From: Candidatus Acidulidesulfobacter diazotrophicus | GTDB lineage: Bacteria > SZUA-79 > Acidulodesulfobacterales > Acidulodesulfobacteraceae | Reading direction: 5' to 3' | DNA: 64,000 nucleotides | Assembly (NCBI GenBank): GCA_004195025.1 | Contig: SGBB01000001.1 | Location: forward strand, 124,001-188,000 | Part shown: positions 40,114 to 47,705 of the stretch, in pieces | Numbering within the stretch: position 1 is the first letter of the stretch | Layout of the letters: the number at the start of each line of letters is the position of its first letter | Position numbers and translations under genes: made by a program | The notes under the pieces: generated by a model | Told to the model about the DNA's origin: nothing | Seen by the model: only the letters and a program-made list of their open reading frames with translations | Database searches by the model: none

Positions 40114-41031
40114 TTGGACGATTTTGATAAATTTATAGAAGATACGGTATTTCCTGAACTTAATCCTCTTGAAGAGATAAGAAAAAATAAATTAACAACA
40201 TTCTGGATAGGCATTACTGTTATTTCCGTTATTGCTTTTATTATAATTGTAATCAGCTTAAACGTTTTTGCTATATTTTTTGTATTAATACTATCCCTGA
40301 TAAGCATAAGTTTTTTTTATAGAAGTATATTTAAAAGTTATGATGCCGAATTTTCTTCAAAAGCAATAGGAAATATAGTTAAATTCATAAATAAAAACCT
40401 TGAATATTCAAGAAATAGCCATATTACCGAAGCGGAATATAAATCAAGCAAATTATTTCTGACAGGTTACGACGGTTTTTCAGGGAGAGATTTAGTTTAT
40501 GGAAAAATAGATAAAACGGCCATTAAGTTTTCTTATCTTTATACATACTATGAAGAAGAAGATGAAGATTCCAATGGAAATAAAACCACTCATACATGTA
40601 CAATTTTTGCAGGATTATTTTTAATTGCGGATTTCAATAAAATTTTTTCCGGCGAAGTTTATGTTTTTCCTCACGGATTTAGACTGTTTTCACCAAGAAA
40701 AGGAACTAAAAAAATATCTCTTGAAGACCCAAATTTTAACGATCTGTTTGATGTTTACGGAAGCGATCCTGTTGTCTCCATGTATGTTATTTCTACAAGT
40801 CTTGCGGCACGTTTACTTGATTTTAAAAAAAGATTTAATTCAAAAGCAAATTTTTCGTTAATAAATTCAACCTTATGTCTTGCTATAAACGATTATAAAC
40901 CTTTTAAGGTTCCTGTTTTCACAACTGTACTTAACAAAGATATTTACTATAACTATTTAAATCAGCTAAAATTCGCAACAGGTATCGTAGACGATTTAAA
41001 TCTTAATACAAGAATATGGACGGTTTCATAA
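40114..41031 (+). CDS. DUF3137 membrane protein
   Basis: A 305-residue protein starting with TTG (40114) after GAGGG. Two membrane helices (about residues 29-48 and 50-68) follow an N-terminal acidic segment; the rest is soluble, with S-S-K-L-F-L-T-G-Y-D-G-F-S-G-R-D-L-V-Y-G and a F-A-G-L-F-L-I-A-D-F-N-K motif typical of DUF3137. Members usually lie beside lemA, as here. Function is unknown; envelope or stress roles are suspected. Confidence 0.8.
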   Translation: MDDFDKFIEDTVFPELNPLEEIRKNKLTTFWIGITVISVIAFIIIVISLNVFAIFFVLILSLISISFFYRSIFKSYDAEFSSKAIGNIVKFINKNLEYSRNSHITEAEYKSSKLFLTGYDGFSGRDLVYGKIDKTAIKFSYLYTYYEEEDEDSNGNKTTHTCTIFAGLFLIADFNKIFSGEVYVFPHGFRLFSPRKGTKKISLEDPNFNDLFDVYGSDPVVSMYVISTSLAARLLDFKKRFNSKANFSLINSTLCLAINDYKPFKVPVFTTVLNKDIYYNYLNQLKFATGIVDDLNLNTRIWTVS

Positions 41032-41113
41032 TACAATACAATAAAATTATGAATTAAACTATTGCTTTAAATTGATTTATTATAATAAATAAAAATATTG
41101 TAATTGTTTCGCA

Positions 41114-41776
41114 TTAAATTTCCGTAAATATATCTTTCAAATCTATTTCTAAGTCCAATGTTTTAATATAAAGTTTGCCGTTATTTTCGGATCTAACAGA
41201 CATTGTTTCGTTAAATCCGGATGTAATACCGTACCTTACATCGTTATCTTCCGTATTTAAATCTGCTTCAGGTTTGCTTTCGGTTTTGCGCCTGTAAATA
41301 TCTATACTTTTAGTTCTGGGATCTACTATTATGTATTCTGTTACGCCGCTTTTTTCATATATATCTTTTTTGAGCCTCACGTCATAATAGCTGTTAGAAG
41401 GGGAAAGTATTTCTATTACAAGGTCGGGAGCTCCGTCTATGCCGTGCTTTTTAATTATATCTTTATTTTTATTGGATATAAATATTATATCGGGCTGGTA
41501 GGCGTTTTTATTGTTAAGATAAACATCTATCGGAGCGTCAAGGGCTAATCCTAACTTATTTTTTTTAACTTGCGAATAGATTGCAAGCTCAAGATTTTTA
41601 GATATTATTTGATGTTCCGTTAAAGAAGGCGACGGGGTCATTATCAATTCTCCTTCTATTAGTTGATACGGGCTTCCTTCGGGAAGATTAAAATAGTCTT
41701 TTGCGGTATATTTATCAGGATAAGCAGGAGATGACATTTTTTCTATTTTTTCCAATACGGACGAATTATTATTCAT
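41114..41776 (-). CDS. Uma2-family (DUF820) restriction-fold nuclease-like protein
   Basis: The 220-residue protein has the Uma2 order of motifs: D-Y-F-N-L-P-E-G-S-P-Y-Q-L-I-E-G-E-L, H-Q-I-I-S-K-N-L, Q-P-D-I-I-F-I-S, P-D-L-V-I-E-I-L-S-P-S-N and K-K-D-I-Y-E-K-S-G-V-T-E-Y-I-I-V-D-P. This is a PD-(D/E)xK fold with E...D...E-x-L. Such proteins are common in multicopy in some phyla and their DNA target is unknown. It stands alone on the minus strand. Confidence 0.88.
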   Translation of the reverse strand: MNNNSSVLEKIEKMSSPAYPDKYTAKDYFNLPEGSPYQLIEGELIMTPSPSLTEHQIISKNLELAIYSQVKKNKLGLALDAPIDVYLNNKNAYQPDIIFISNKNKDIIKKHGIDGAPDLVIEILSPSNSYYDVRLKKDIYEKSGVTEYIIVDPRTKSIDIYRRKTESKPEADLNTEDNDVRYGITSGFNETMSVRSENNGKLYIKTLDLEIDLKDIFTEI

Positions 41777-42087
41777 AAAAATTATTACATATAAGTTTAA
41801 TAAGTTAATATTATTATTAAATTCATATTATATAATAAAAATGAAATATTTTCAATATGTCAAGCCAAAGCTGTAATATTATTAATCGAAAAGTTAGGTA
41901 TACTTTTACCTGAGAGAATGGAAGGAAATCCTCTAAAAGTTATTTTAACCGCCGCCACAATGTCTTTTTATTCCAAATAAAAAACAATGTTGTTTTTAAT
42001 TACAAATATAGGCAAATTGTTTATATTAAAAACAATAATATATTCAATATAAAATAAGTAATTATTATTTAATATTTAGGAGGAAAA
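41777..42087. promoter_or_regulatory. Intergenic region upstream of the BamE-like lipoprotein gene
   Basis: A 311-bp gap with copy 2 of the conserved motif (41976-42007). The segment following the motif (ATATTAAAAACAAT) also resembles the one following copy 3 (ATATTAAAACAAT), so similarity extends toward the genes. No gene is visible. Confidence 0.5.
41976..42007 (+). promoter_or_regulatory. Conserved 32-nt motif, copy 2 (upstream of a lipoprotein gene)
   Basis: AATAA, then AAAACAATGTTGTTTT, then TA and ATTACAAAT. It differs from copy 3 at one position and from copy 1 at two. It ends 80 bp before the start codon of the lipoprotein gene at 42088. Confidence 0.75.
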
Positions 42088-42480
42088 ATGAAAAGGAAAT
42101 TTTTATTATCGTTTATCTTGGTGCTATCCCTTATGTTTCTTTCAGGCTGTGCTGACGGCATGGGAAATAGCCGAATTTCTAATCAATCCAACCAAACGCT
42201 CTCACGTAAAATAATAAAAGGTAAAACTACGGAATCGCAAATTAAACAGATGTTTGGCGAACCGGAGAAGACAACTTTTAACGGCAGAGGAGATTTAATG
42301 TGGGAATATAAATATCAGCATGATCATGATACCGTGGCAGCATATATTCCTGTTGTAAATTTATTTTCTAAAGATATAAAAGGACACAATAAGACGCTGG
42401 TTATTTTATTTAATAAAAAAGGAATTGTAAAAAATTATGCGTTCAGCAATTCTGCAAACAGCATATCGGTAGGTTTTTAA
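42088..42480 (+). CDS. BamE/SmpA-like outer-membrane lipoprotein
   Basis: A 130-residue lipoprotein with a signal and lipobox L-S-G-C (cysteine about residue 21). The mature part has the SmpA/OmlA pattern: I-I-K-G-K-T-T-E-S-Q-I-K-Q-M-F-G-E-P followed by L-M-W-E-Y-K-Y. Such proteins assist outer-membrane assembly or are stress lipoproteins. AGGAGG precedes the ATG. It carries the shared motif in its promoter region. Confidence 0.82.
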   Translation: MKRKFLLSFILVLSLMFLSGCADGMGNSRISNQSNQTLSRKIIKGKTTESQIKQMFGEPEKTTFNGRGDLMWEYKYQHDHDTVAAYIPVVNLFSKDIKGHNKTLVILFNKKGIVKNYAFSNSANSISVGF

Positions 42481-42500
42481 ATAAATTGTTGCAATTATGG

Positions 42501-42544
42501 CTGCAGCACTATTTTTATTTTAGCATGGAGGCTGCAGTTTTTTT
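42501..42544 (+). terminator. Terminator of the lipoprotein gene
   Basis: CTGCAGC at 42501-42507 pairs with GCTGCAG at 42531-42537, followed by seven Ts. The loop is long (23 nt), so strength is uncertain. Confidence 0.5.
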
Positions 42545-42729
42545 AATTATATTTATATAAATTTATATATTAAATATATAAATATATATATTAAATTTAA
42601 AAATAAATAATCGGCAGCGTTAAAAATAACCGCAGGATACAACTTAAGCTGTGTTAATATTAATACTGCTTTAAAAATATTGTATTTATTGATAAAATAA
42701 AAAATAAAAATAAACATTAATTATTATCT

Positions 42730-43863
42730 TCACGATAAAATATTTTTTTTATCCACGTAAATACCGTACCTTTTATTATATTTACCGATTTTTGAAATTT
42801 TATAAACTGCAAATTCAAAAGGATTTAAATGTTGTTTTAATGTTTTATTTATTTTTGAAATATTTTGGCTGAAAAAATCGTCCCCCTTACTGTCTTTTTT
42901 TAAAGATTCTTTTAAACGTTCATACTGCCCGCTATTTTCCGTATAAATAAATTTATAAAATTCTAATAGATTTGCATATAATTCCTGTGAACGCATTTCA
43001 TTTAAAGACATATAGCAATCCGTGCAGTCGCCGCAAAATTCCTGTTCACATTTCTTTTTATTAGATAAAAAAAGATTATAAATGCAAATTTCAATAGGTT
43101 TTAAAATAACTTTTTTATTCCCAAGCAAAAGCGCCCTGTTTTTTAAATCTATAGATATAAGTTTTGTGCCGCAGTAATCTACTTTTTTTTGAATAATGTT
43201 GACAAGGTCATCGTAAAATAATTCATCTTTAATATTTAAAAAATTTCTTAGTCTGACGAATATTATTTCGGAACATACTATTTTAGCGTCTTTAGTGTTG
43301 ATAATTTTAATAATTTTTTCGTTTTTATCTTTTATTTCAATATTTTTTGGAACAGGAGGGATGTAAAAAAAGTCTTTTGTGGATTCAAAATCCGAAGATA
43401 CTAATGTGTGAGAAAGTATATCCTGCTCTCTGCCGTATAGCTGTAAACCTAACGATAAATAAACGCTCATGGTTTTTCTGCCTCCTGCGATAGAGCATAT
43501 AATCCTTGTGCTTTTATCAATAGTCATATTTTTTATAAAATTCACTATTTCATTGCCGATTATAGCACTATCCATATCTGTAGAAATATCTTTTATATAT
43601 GAATCTCCGCCGAGCTGAATCACGGAATTTTCGTTAAATTTTATTTTTTGGCGGCCGATATTATAATCTGATAAAAATTTATAAAATATCCCGCTTTCTT
43701 TTTTTAAAAGTGAATTAATTATTACCTCTTTCCCTGCTGAAGTCGTAAGAACATTAATCTCATCTATCCATACGGGCGGTTTCTTTTCAATAATATAATA
43801 ATATAATGTTTCGGTAATAATCTGCGGGGTTATTCCAGCCACGCATACGAGTATAGTTTTCAT
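42730..43863 (-). CDS. NE0113-family CARF protein with C-terminal winged-helix-like region
   Basis: This 377-residue protein belongs to the NE0113/TIGR02584 CRISPR-associated family (labelled ring nuclease in some databases). The CARF domain shows V-C-V-A-G-I-T-P-Q-I-I-T-E-T-L (residues 6-20), P-P-V-W-I-D-E-I-N-V-L-T-T, and the ligand-loop S-I-A-G-G-R-K-T-M-S-V (124-134), then Y-G-R-E-Q-D-I-L-S-H-T-L-V. The C-terminal part from about 240 resembles a winged helix (L-L-L-G-N-K-K-V-I-L-K-P-I-E) with a four-cysteine cluster C272, C277, C280, C283. It may degrade or sense cyclic oligoadenylate, and the wing could bind DNA. It is alone on its strand, divergent from an outer-membrane protein gene. 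Confidence 0.85.
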   Translation of the reverse strand: MKTILVCVAGITPQIITETLYYYIIEKKPPVWIDEINVLTTSAGKEVIINSLLKKESGIFYKFLSDYNIGRQKIKFNENSVIQLGGDSYIKDISTDMDSAIIGNEIVNFIKNMTIDKSTRIICSIAGGRKTMSVYLSLGLQLYGREQDILSHTLVSSDFESTKDFFYIPPVPKNIEIKDKNEKIIKIINTKDAKIVCSEIIFVRLRNFLNIKDELFYDDLVNIIQKKVDYCGTKLISIDLKNRALLLGNKKVILKPIEICIYNLFLSNKKKCEQEFCGDCTDCYMSLNEMRSQELYANLLEFYKFIYTENSGQYERLKESLKKDSKGDDFFSQNISKINKTLKQHLNPFEFAVYKISKIGKYNKRYGIYVDKKNILS

Positions 43864-44196
43864 AATAATTTAATTTAATTAATTATGTTATTAATTTATT
43901 CAATTTATGATTTTTTCAGTTGTAATGTTTATTGAATGCTTATTGCATAATAAAGTTGAATAGAAATAAATAATAATTATGAATATTATTATAACAATAT
44001 ATGAAATTATTGAATAAAAAACAATGTTGTTTTTGATTACAAATATTTGAAAGTTATATATATTAAAACAATGTTAATGCGGTGAATATTTAACAATGTA
44101 TGATATGTTGAAATTGAATAATTCAATAATTTTTTTAAAAAGTAGCAATTAAGTTGAATTACATTAAATTAAATTAATTATTTAGGAGGAACGAGA
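43864..44196. promoter_or_regulatory. Divergent promoter region of the CARF/winged-helix and barrel genes
   Basis: A 333-bp region between divergent genes, with copy 3 of the conserved motif roughly in its middle (44013-44044) and a half-site AAACAATGTTAA near 44081. No gene is seen. The motif could serve either gene or both. Confidence 0.5.
44013..44044 (+). promoter_or_regulatory. Conserved 32-nt motif, copy 3 (between the CARF protein and barrel genes)
   Basis: AATAA, then AAAACAATGTTGTTTT, then TG and ATTACAAAT. It ends 152 bp before the barrel gene start and lies 150 bp upstream of the CARF/winged-helix gene start on the other strand. Confidence 0.75.
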
Positions 44197-44808
44197 ATGA
44201 AAAAAATTCTATTTTTATCAGTGTTGACATTATTTTTTGCATTGGCTGCATTTTCAGTAAAAACGGCGTTCGCGTCAAATTTGTATTACAATAATTATTA
44301 TCTCGGTTTAAATGGGGGATTGGCTAGTACGAGTCTAAGCGGAATATCTTCAAAATCAGGTGGGACCTACAATCTTACGTTTGGTAAAAATTTCAATATA
44401 AACAAAATGATTATAGGCGGCGGTGTTTTTCTCGGATATGCCGATAACGGCTCATATTCGTATTCTAACGCAAGTGCGAGTCTTCACTCTGCATATTACG
44501 GAATATTTTTAAAAGGAGGATATGATTATCATAATATTATGCCTTTCGTAAAGTTAGGCTATATAGATTACGCATTTGTCGGAACTTCCAACACTGGTAC
44601 ATACTGTTTTGATATTGAAGGCAGTACTGAATGCAGCAATGCCAGCTATGTATCTAATATGAGTTCCGAAGGCGGACTCTTATATGGCGCAGGAGTTGAA
44701 TATATGTTTAATCCAAACTGGGGAGTAACGGCTCAATATTTTGGCGGGGCATTGTCTGGCAGTGATAAAGTCAACAACTTTACGATAGGAATAGATTTTA
44801 ATTTTTAA
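44197..44808 (+). CDS. Outer-membrane beta-barrel protein
   Basis: The 203-residue protein has a signal peptide (cleavage near T-A-F-A-S, about residue 26) and a mature part of alternating Tyr/Gly-rich strands ending in F-T-I-G-I-D-F-N-F, with terminal phenylalanine as in barrel proteins recognised by BamA. N-W-G-V-T-A-Q-Y-F-G-G-A is a typical OmpX/OmpA-type penultimate strand. It is a paralogue of the product at 59701-60345. GGAGGA precedes the ATG. Confidence 0.88.
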   Translation: MKKILFLSVLTLFFALAAFSVKTAFASNLYYNNYYLGLNGGLASTSLSGISSKSGGTYNLTFGKNFNINKMIIGGGVFLGYADNGSYSYSNASASLHSAYYGIFLKGGYDYHNIMPFVKLGYIDYAFVGTSNTGTYCFDIEGSTECSNASYVSNMSSEGGLLYGAGVEYMFNPNWGVTAQYFGGALSGSDKVNNFTIGIDFNF

Positions 44809-44841
44809 TGTTTAATAACTAAAGTTAATTATTAGTATCTT

Positions 44842-44892
44842 ATTAATCTTATAATAAACTAAATTAAAAAATTAGTTTATTATAAGATTAAT
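44842..44892. terminator. Perfect 21-bp stem-loop downstream of the barrel gene
   Basis: Arms 44842-44862 and 44872-44892 are fully complementary around a 9-nt A-rich loop. The stem is AT-rich and not followed by a long T tract; it may stabilise the 3' end of the barrel mRNA or act as a weak bidirectional terminator. Confidence 0.55.
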
Positions 44893-45093
44893 GCAATATT
44901 GTTAATATAATTTCCTTATATATTTTATTATATTAAATTATATGTTATATTTTACATATTAGGTAATTTGGTGTATCCGCACTAATTTTTTAAAATAAAT
45001 AAAGATAAAAAGTATATTGAGAGTATAATTATATAATATCTAATATTATGAGCAAAATTATATGTAATATATACAAATATATACAAAGGATAA

Positions 45094-45501
45094 ATGGTAA
45101 AGTTAAAAATGTATAAAAAGATTATATCCGATTACCTCAAATCAGAGATACAAGCTCTTCGGGCAGTGATTATATTCGGTAGTTTTGCAAATAATTCCGA
45201 AAACAAATACAGCGATATAGATATAGCATTTTTATCTTCAAAAAAAATTTCAAATATACAAAGATGGAAATTACAGGAAGAATTAGCCTCAATTTTAGAC
45301 AGAGATGTCGATTTGGTTGATTTGGAAAGCGCAAGCGATGTTTTTAAATTTCAAATTGCTTCAAGGGGTATTGTTATATATGCCGATGGCAGTAAAGATA
45401 TAGAACTTTATTTAGATAAAATATATACAATATATTTGCAATTGAATGATGATAGAAAAGCTATATTAGAAGATATAAGAAACGGAGTATATTATGTATG
45501 A
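45094..45501 (+). CDS. MntA-type nucleotidyltransferase antitoxin
   Basis: The 135-residue protein shows A-V-I-I-F-G-S-F-A-N-N-S and Y-S-D-I-D-I-A-F-L, the G-S and D-x-D core of minimal nucleotidyltransferases, followed by R-D-V-D-L-V-D-L and A-S-R-G-I-V-I-Y-A-D, as in MntA proteins that adenylylate a HEPN toxin. Its partner is reduced to a ten-codon remnant overlapping the stop codon. The starting codon at 45094 is ATG (M-V-K-L-K-M-Y-K-K); the internal ATG at 45109 is an alternative. Confidence 0.82.
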   Translation: MVKLKMYKKIISDYLKSEIQALRAVIIFGSFANNSENKYSDIDIAFLSSKKISNIQRWKLQEELASILDRDVDLVDLESASDVFKFQIASRGIVIYADGSKDIELYLDKIYTIYLQLNDDRKAILEDIRNGVYYV

Positions 45502-45526
45502 TGATTTGATTATTAATATACAATAA
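45494..45526 (+). pseudogene. hepT remnant after mntA
   Basis: An ATG overlapping the mntA stop opens M-Y-D-D-L-I-I-N-I-Q and stops. M-Y-D-x-L-I is how many HepT toxins start, and the overlap is the usual mntA-hepT arrangement, so this looks like a toxin gene truncated to ten codons. The remaining 65 bp to the next gene hold no further HEPN sequence. Confidence 0.55.
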
Positions 45527-45552
45527 AATGTTATTTTTATTGTATATTAATA
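45511..45552. repeat. Perfect 18-bp inverted repeat at the hepT remnant
   Basis: Arms 45511-45528 and 45535-45552 are exact complements with a 6-nt loop (TGTTAT). It covers the point where the hepT frame ends and could be a terminator-like hairpin or the scar of the truncation. Confidence 0.75.
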
Positions 45553-45591
45553 TAACTAATATTTAAATGACCATTTTTTAATTATTAAATA

Positions 45592-46674
45592 ATGAATAAC
45601 ATAATTAAATTATTAAAAAATCATAAAGATTATATAATTTTAAGTATTCTAATTAGTTTATGGCTTATTGTGTTGGGAATACTAAGCGTGTATTTTGCAA
45701 ACATAATAGATGTCTTATTCCAATCCTTATTTCATTCTATAAATAAAAATATCGCATTAATTCTTATTATTAAATCGTTAATTATAATTTGCATTATCAT
45801 CCTGTTAATTTATTTAATATTTAGAAATAAAAAAAGATTTAAATTTTATAGTATTGCCAATGAACAAAATCTCGGTGAAAATAAATTTAAAGCAATTGTT
45901 TTGCCGATATCATCATTATTATTTAGAGATTATAATCAATTAAAGATTGAAGAGAATGGGCAAGAAATTTCAATACAATTTAAGGATAATTTTAGTTTTC
46001 AAATTAAAAATAGCGAAAATAATAATATAGACTGCGTAAATAATTTTTTTAATGAAATAAAAAAATTTGAAAAATTAAAACAAAGTAGATTAGGATTTAA
46101 TTGGGAAGTTCCTTTAAAAATTATTTATAAAATAAAAAAAAATCAAATTAAATGCCCAAATTGTTTAAAGTATATTGTATTATTAGGCACTGAAGGTCAA
46201 TTAAGCTCAAACCGCCATTTCAATAATAATATGCAGCAAAATAACGATTTTAATTCAAGTAACAATAATAATGACAATAGTTCTTACCCGCAATTAGATA
46301 AATTAGAAAAGCTTATGAATATTTTTTTCTCTAATAATTCTGATAATAGCAATGATATAAAAATAATCAAAAGAAAATTAAATGATTTTGAAAATTTTAC
46401 TGAACTTTCTGAAAAATTTGAAGAAATAGAAGAAGACATTAAAAAAGAATACTTTAAAGAATATAACGACAATAAAATTAAAAATTATGAAAATTATAAA
46501 GAAATTAATGATACTGAAATAGCTTATGATATTACAGGAGGACAGAAATTAGTCAGCGTCGTCGGCACATTTTTTTCATTAAAATCTCAAAGCCCTATAT
46601 TATATGTGTCTCAAAATAATAATGATAATATAAAAGTGATAAATGCTATTTATAAAATGGAACCGCCAGAGTAA
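45592..46674 (+). CDS. Membrane-anchored CARF-like protein
   Basis: A 360-residue protein with two membrane helices (about residues 14-36 and 53-77) and a cytoplasmic domain. This domain begins with K-F-K-A-I-V-L-P-I-S-S-L-L (98-110), like the first CARF strand, and ends with A-Y-D313-I-T-G-G-Q-K319-L-V-S-V-V-G and S-P-I-L-Y-V-S-Q, the typical ligand-loop and following strand. Between them are a C188-P-N-C191 pair and an Asn-rich linker (about 210-235). No nuclease or HEPN motif is visible, so the output is probably at the membrane, as in Cam1-like or other TM-CARF proteins. It lies 100 bp before cmr1 on the same strand. Confidence 0.75.
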   Translation: MNNIIKLLKNHKDYIILSILISLWLIVLGILSVYFANIIDVLFQSLFHSINKNIALILIIKSLIIICIIILLIYLIFRNKKRFKFYSIANEQNLGENKFKAIVLPISSLLFRDYNQLKIEENGQEISIQFKDNFSFQIKNSENNNIDCVNNFFNEIKKFEKLKQSRLGFNWEVPLKIIYKIKKNQIKCPNCLKYIVLLGTEGQLSSNRHFNNNMQQNNDFNSSNNNNDNSSYPQLDKLEKLMNIFFSNNSDNSNDIKIIKRKLNDFENFTELSEKFEEIEEDIKKEYFKEYNDNKIKNYENYKEINDTEIAYDITGGQKLVSVVGTFFSLKSQSPILYVSQNNNDNIKVINAIYKMEPPE

Positions 46675-46717
46675 AAATTAAAATATTTAATTAAAGATAT
46701 GCCGTATAGCAATATAA

Positions 46718-46746
46718 TTGACGATGATTTTTAAATAGGATTAAAT
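46718..46746 (+). promoter_or_regulatory. Possible promoter of the cmr operon
   Basis: TTGACG (46718-46723), a 17-nt spacer and TTAAAT (46741-46746) precede cmr1 (46775), which has its own GGAGG. The -10 match is poor, and read-through from the membrane CARF gene is equally possible. Confidence 0.35.
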
Positions 46747-46774
46747 TGAGAAAATATAAAAAATGGAGGCTTAA

Positions 46775-47704
46775 ATGGCTTTTTATATAAATAGATTTTC
46801 AATGATTGAAAGGCAAATTTATAAAATAGATATAATAACGCCGATGTTTTTAAGCGGCGCAGAACAGCAAGGCAATGCAGAATTTAGAACCGCAACAGTC
46901 AAAGGCATGTTAAGATTCTGGTGGAGAGCTCTGCATCCTGAGTTAGTAAATAACGGTAATTTTAAAAATTTGAAAGAAAAAGAATCTGAAATATTTGGTG
47001 ATGCAGGAGAAAAATTTGGTAAGAGTAAGGTGAAAATTTCTATTACTTCAGCTAATTTAAAAACTAAAAAATATAGCCCGCTTCCGCATAAAGAAAAAAA
47101 TAATTTTACATATGAATGTTTAGATGTAGGTCAAGGTCTATATTTAACTTTATATGCGCCTGAAGAAATACACAATCTGTTTAGATTTATGTCCATAGCG
47201 GGAGGTTTAGGCAAAAGGTCAAGAAGAGGTTTTGGAAGCTTCAGTATTAATAATGATGACAAATTAAAAAAAATAGACTTAGATATATTATTAAATCTGA
47301 TTAAATCCGTAAACAGCAATAATTTATTTAAGATAGATAATATAGAGCCGAATAAAATTATCTGCGATAAAAAAGATAAATATATAGCGGATAATTTAAT
47401 ATCGGAATACCCTTTTTTAATTGAGATACAGATTGGAAAAAAAATAAAACAATATGGCGACCTGTTAAAAGACATCGGCAAAGCGTCTCACGAACACAAT
47501 TCTGATTACACCGGTTTTGCCAGAGGCAGATGCCGTCTTGCTTCTCCTGTTTATGTGAGCGTAATTAAAATTGAAGACAATTTTATGCCTATTATTAGCT
47601 CATTAAATACTGCTTTTGATAATAAAGGTAACAATAAATCTGCGAATAATTTACCTGATAGAAGTTTGGAATTTAAGAACAAAATATTAAGTTACGGAGA
47701 TTAA
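46775..47704 (+). CDS. cmr1: Cmr1, type III-B RAMP subunit
   Basis: Cmr1 (Cas7-like) caps the crRNA-bound Cmr complex near the 3' end. The 309-residue protein shows T-P-M-F-L-S-G-A near residue 22, V-K-G-M-L-R-F-W-W-R-A-L (the family signature) and the glycine-rich A-G-G-L-G-K-R-S-R-R-G-F-G-S loop. GGAGG stands before the ATG. It opens the six-gene cmr operon; cmr2 starts 1 bp after its stop. Confidence 0.93.
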   Translation: MAFYINRFSMIERQIYKIDIITPMFLSGAEQQGNAEFRTATVKGMLRFWWRALHPELVNNGNFKNLKEKESEIFGDAGEKFGKSKVKISITSANLKTKKYSPLPHKEKNNFTYECLDVGQGLYLTLYAPEEIHNLFRFMSIAGGLGKRSRRGFGSFSINNDDKLKKIDLDILLNLIKSVNSNNLFKIDNIEPNKIICDKKDKYIADNLISEYPFLIEIQIGKKIKQYGDLLKDIGKASHEHNSDYTGFARGRCRLASPVYVSVIKIEDNFMPIISSLNTAFDNKGNNKSANNLPDRSLEFKNKILSYGD

Positions 47705-47705
47705 A

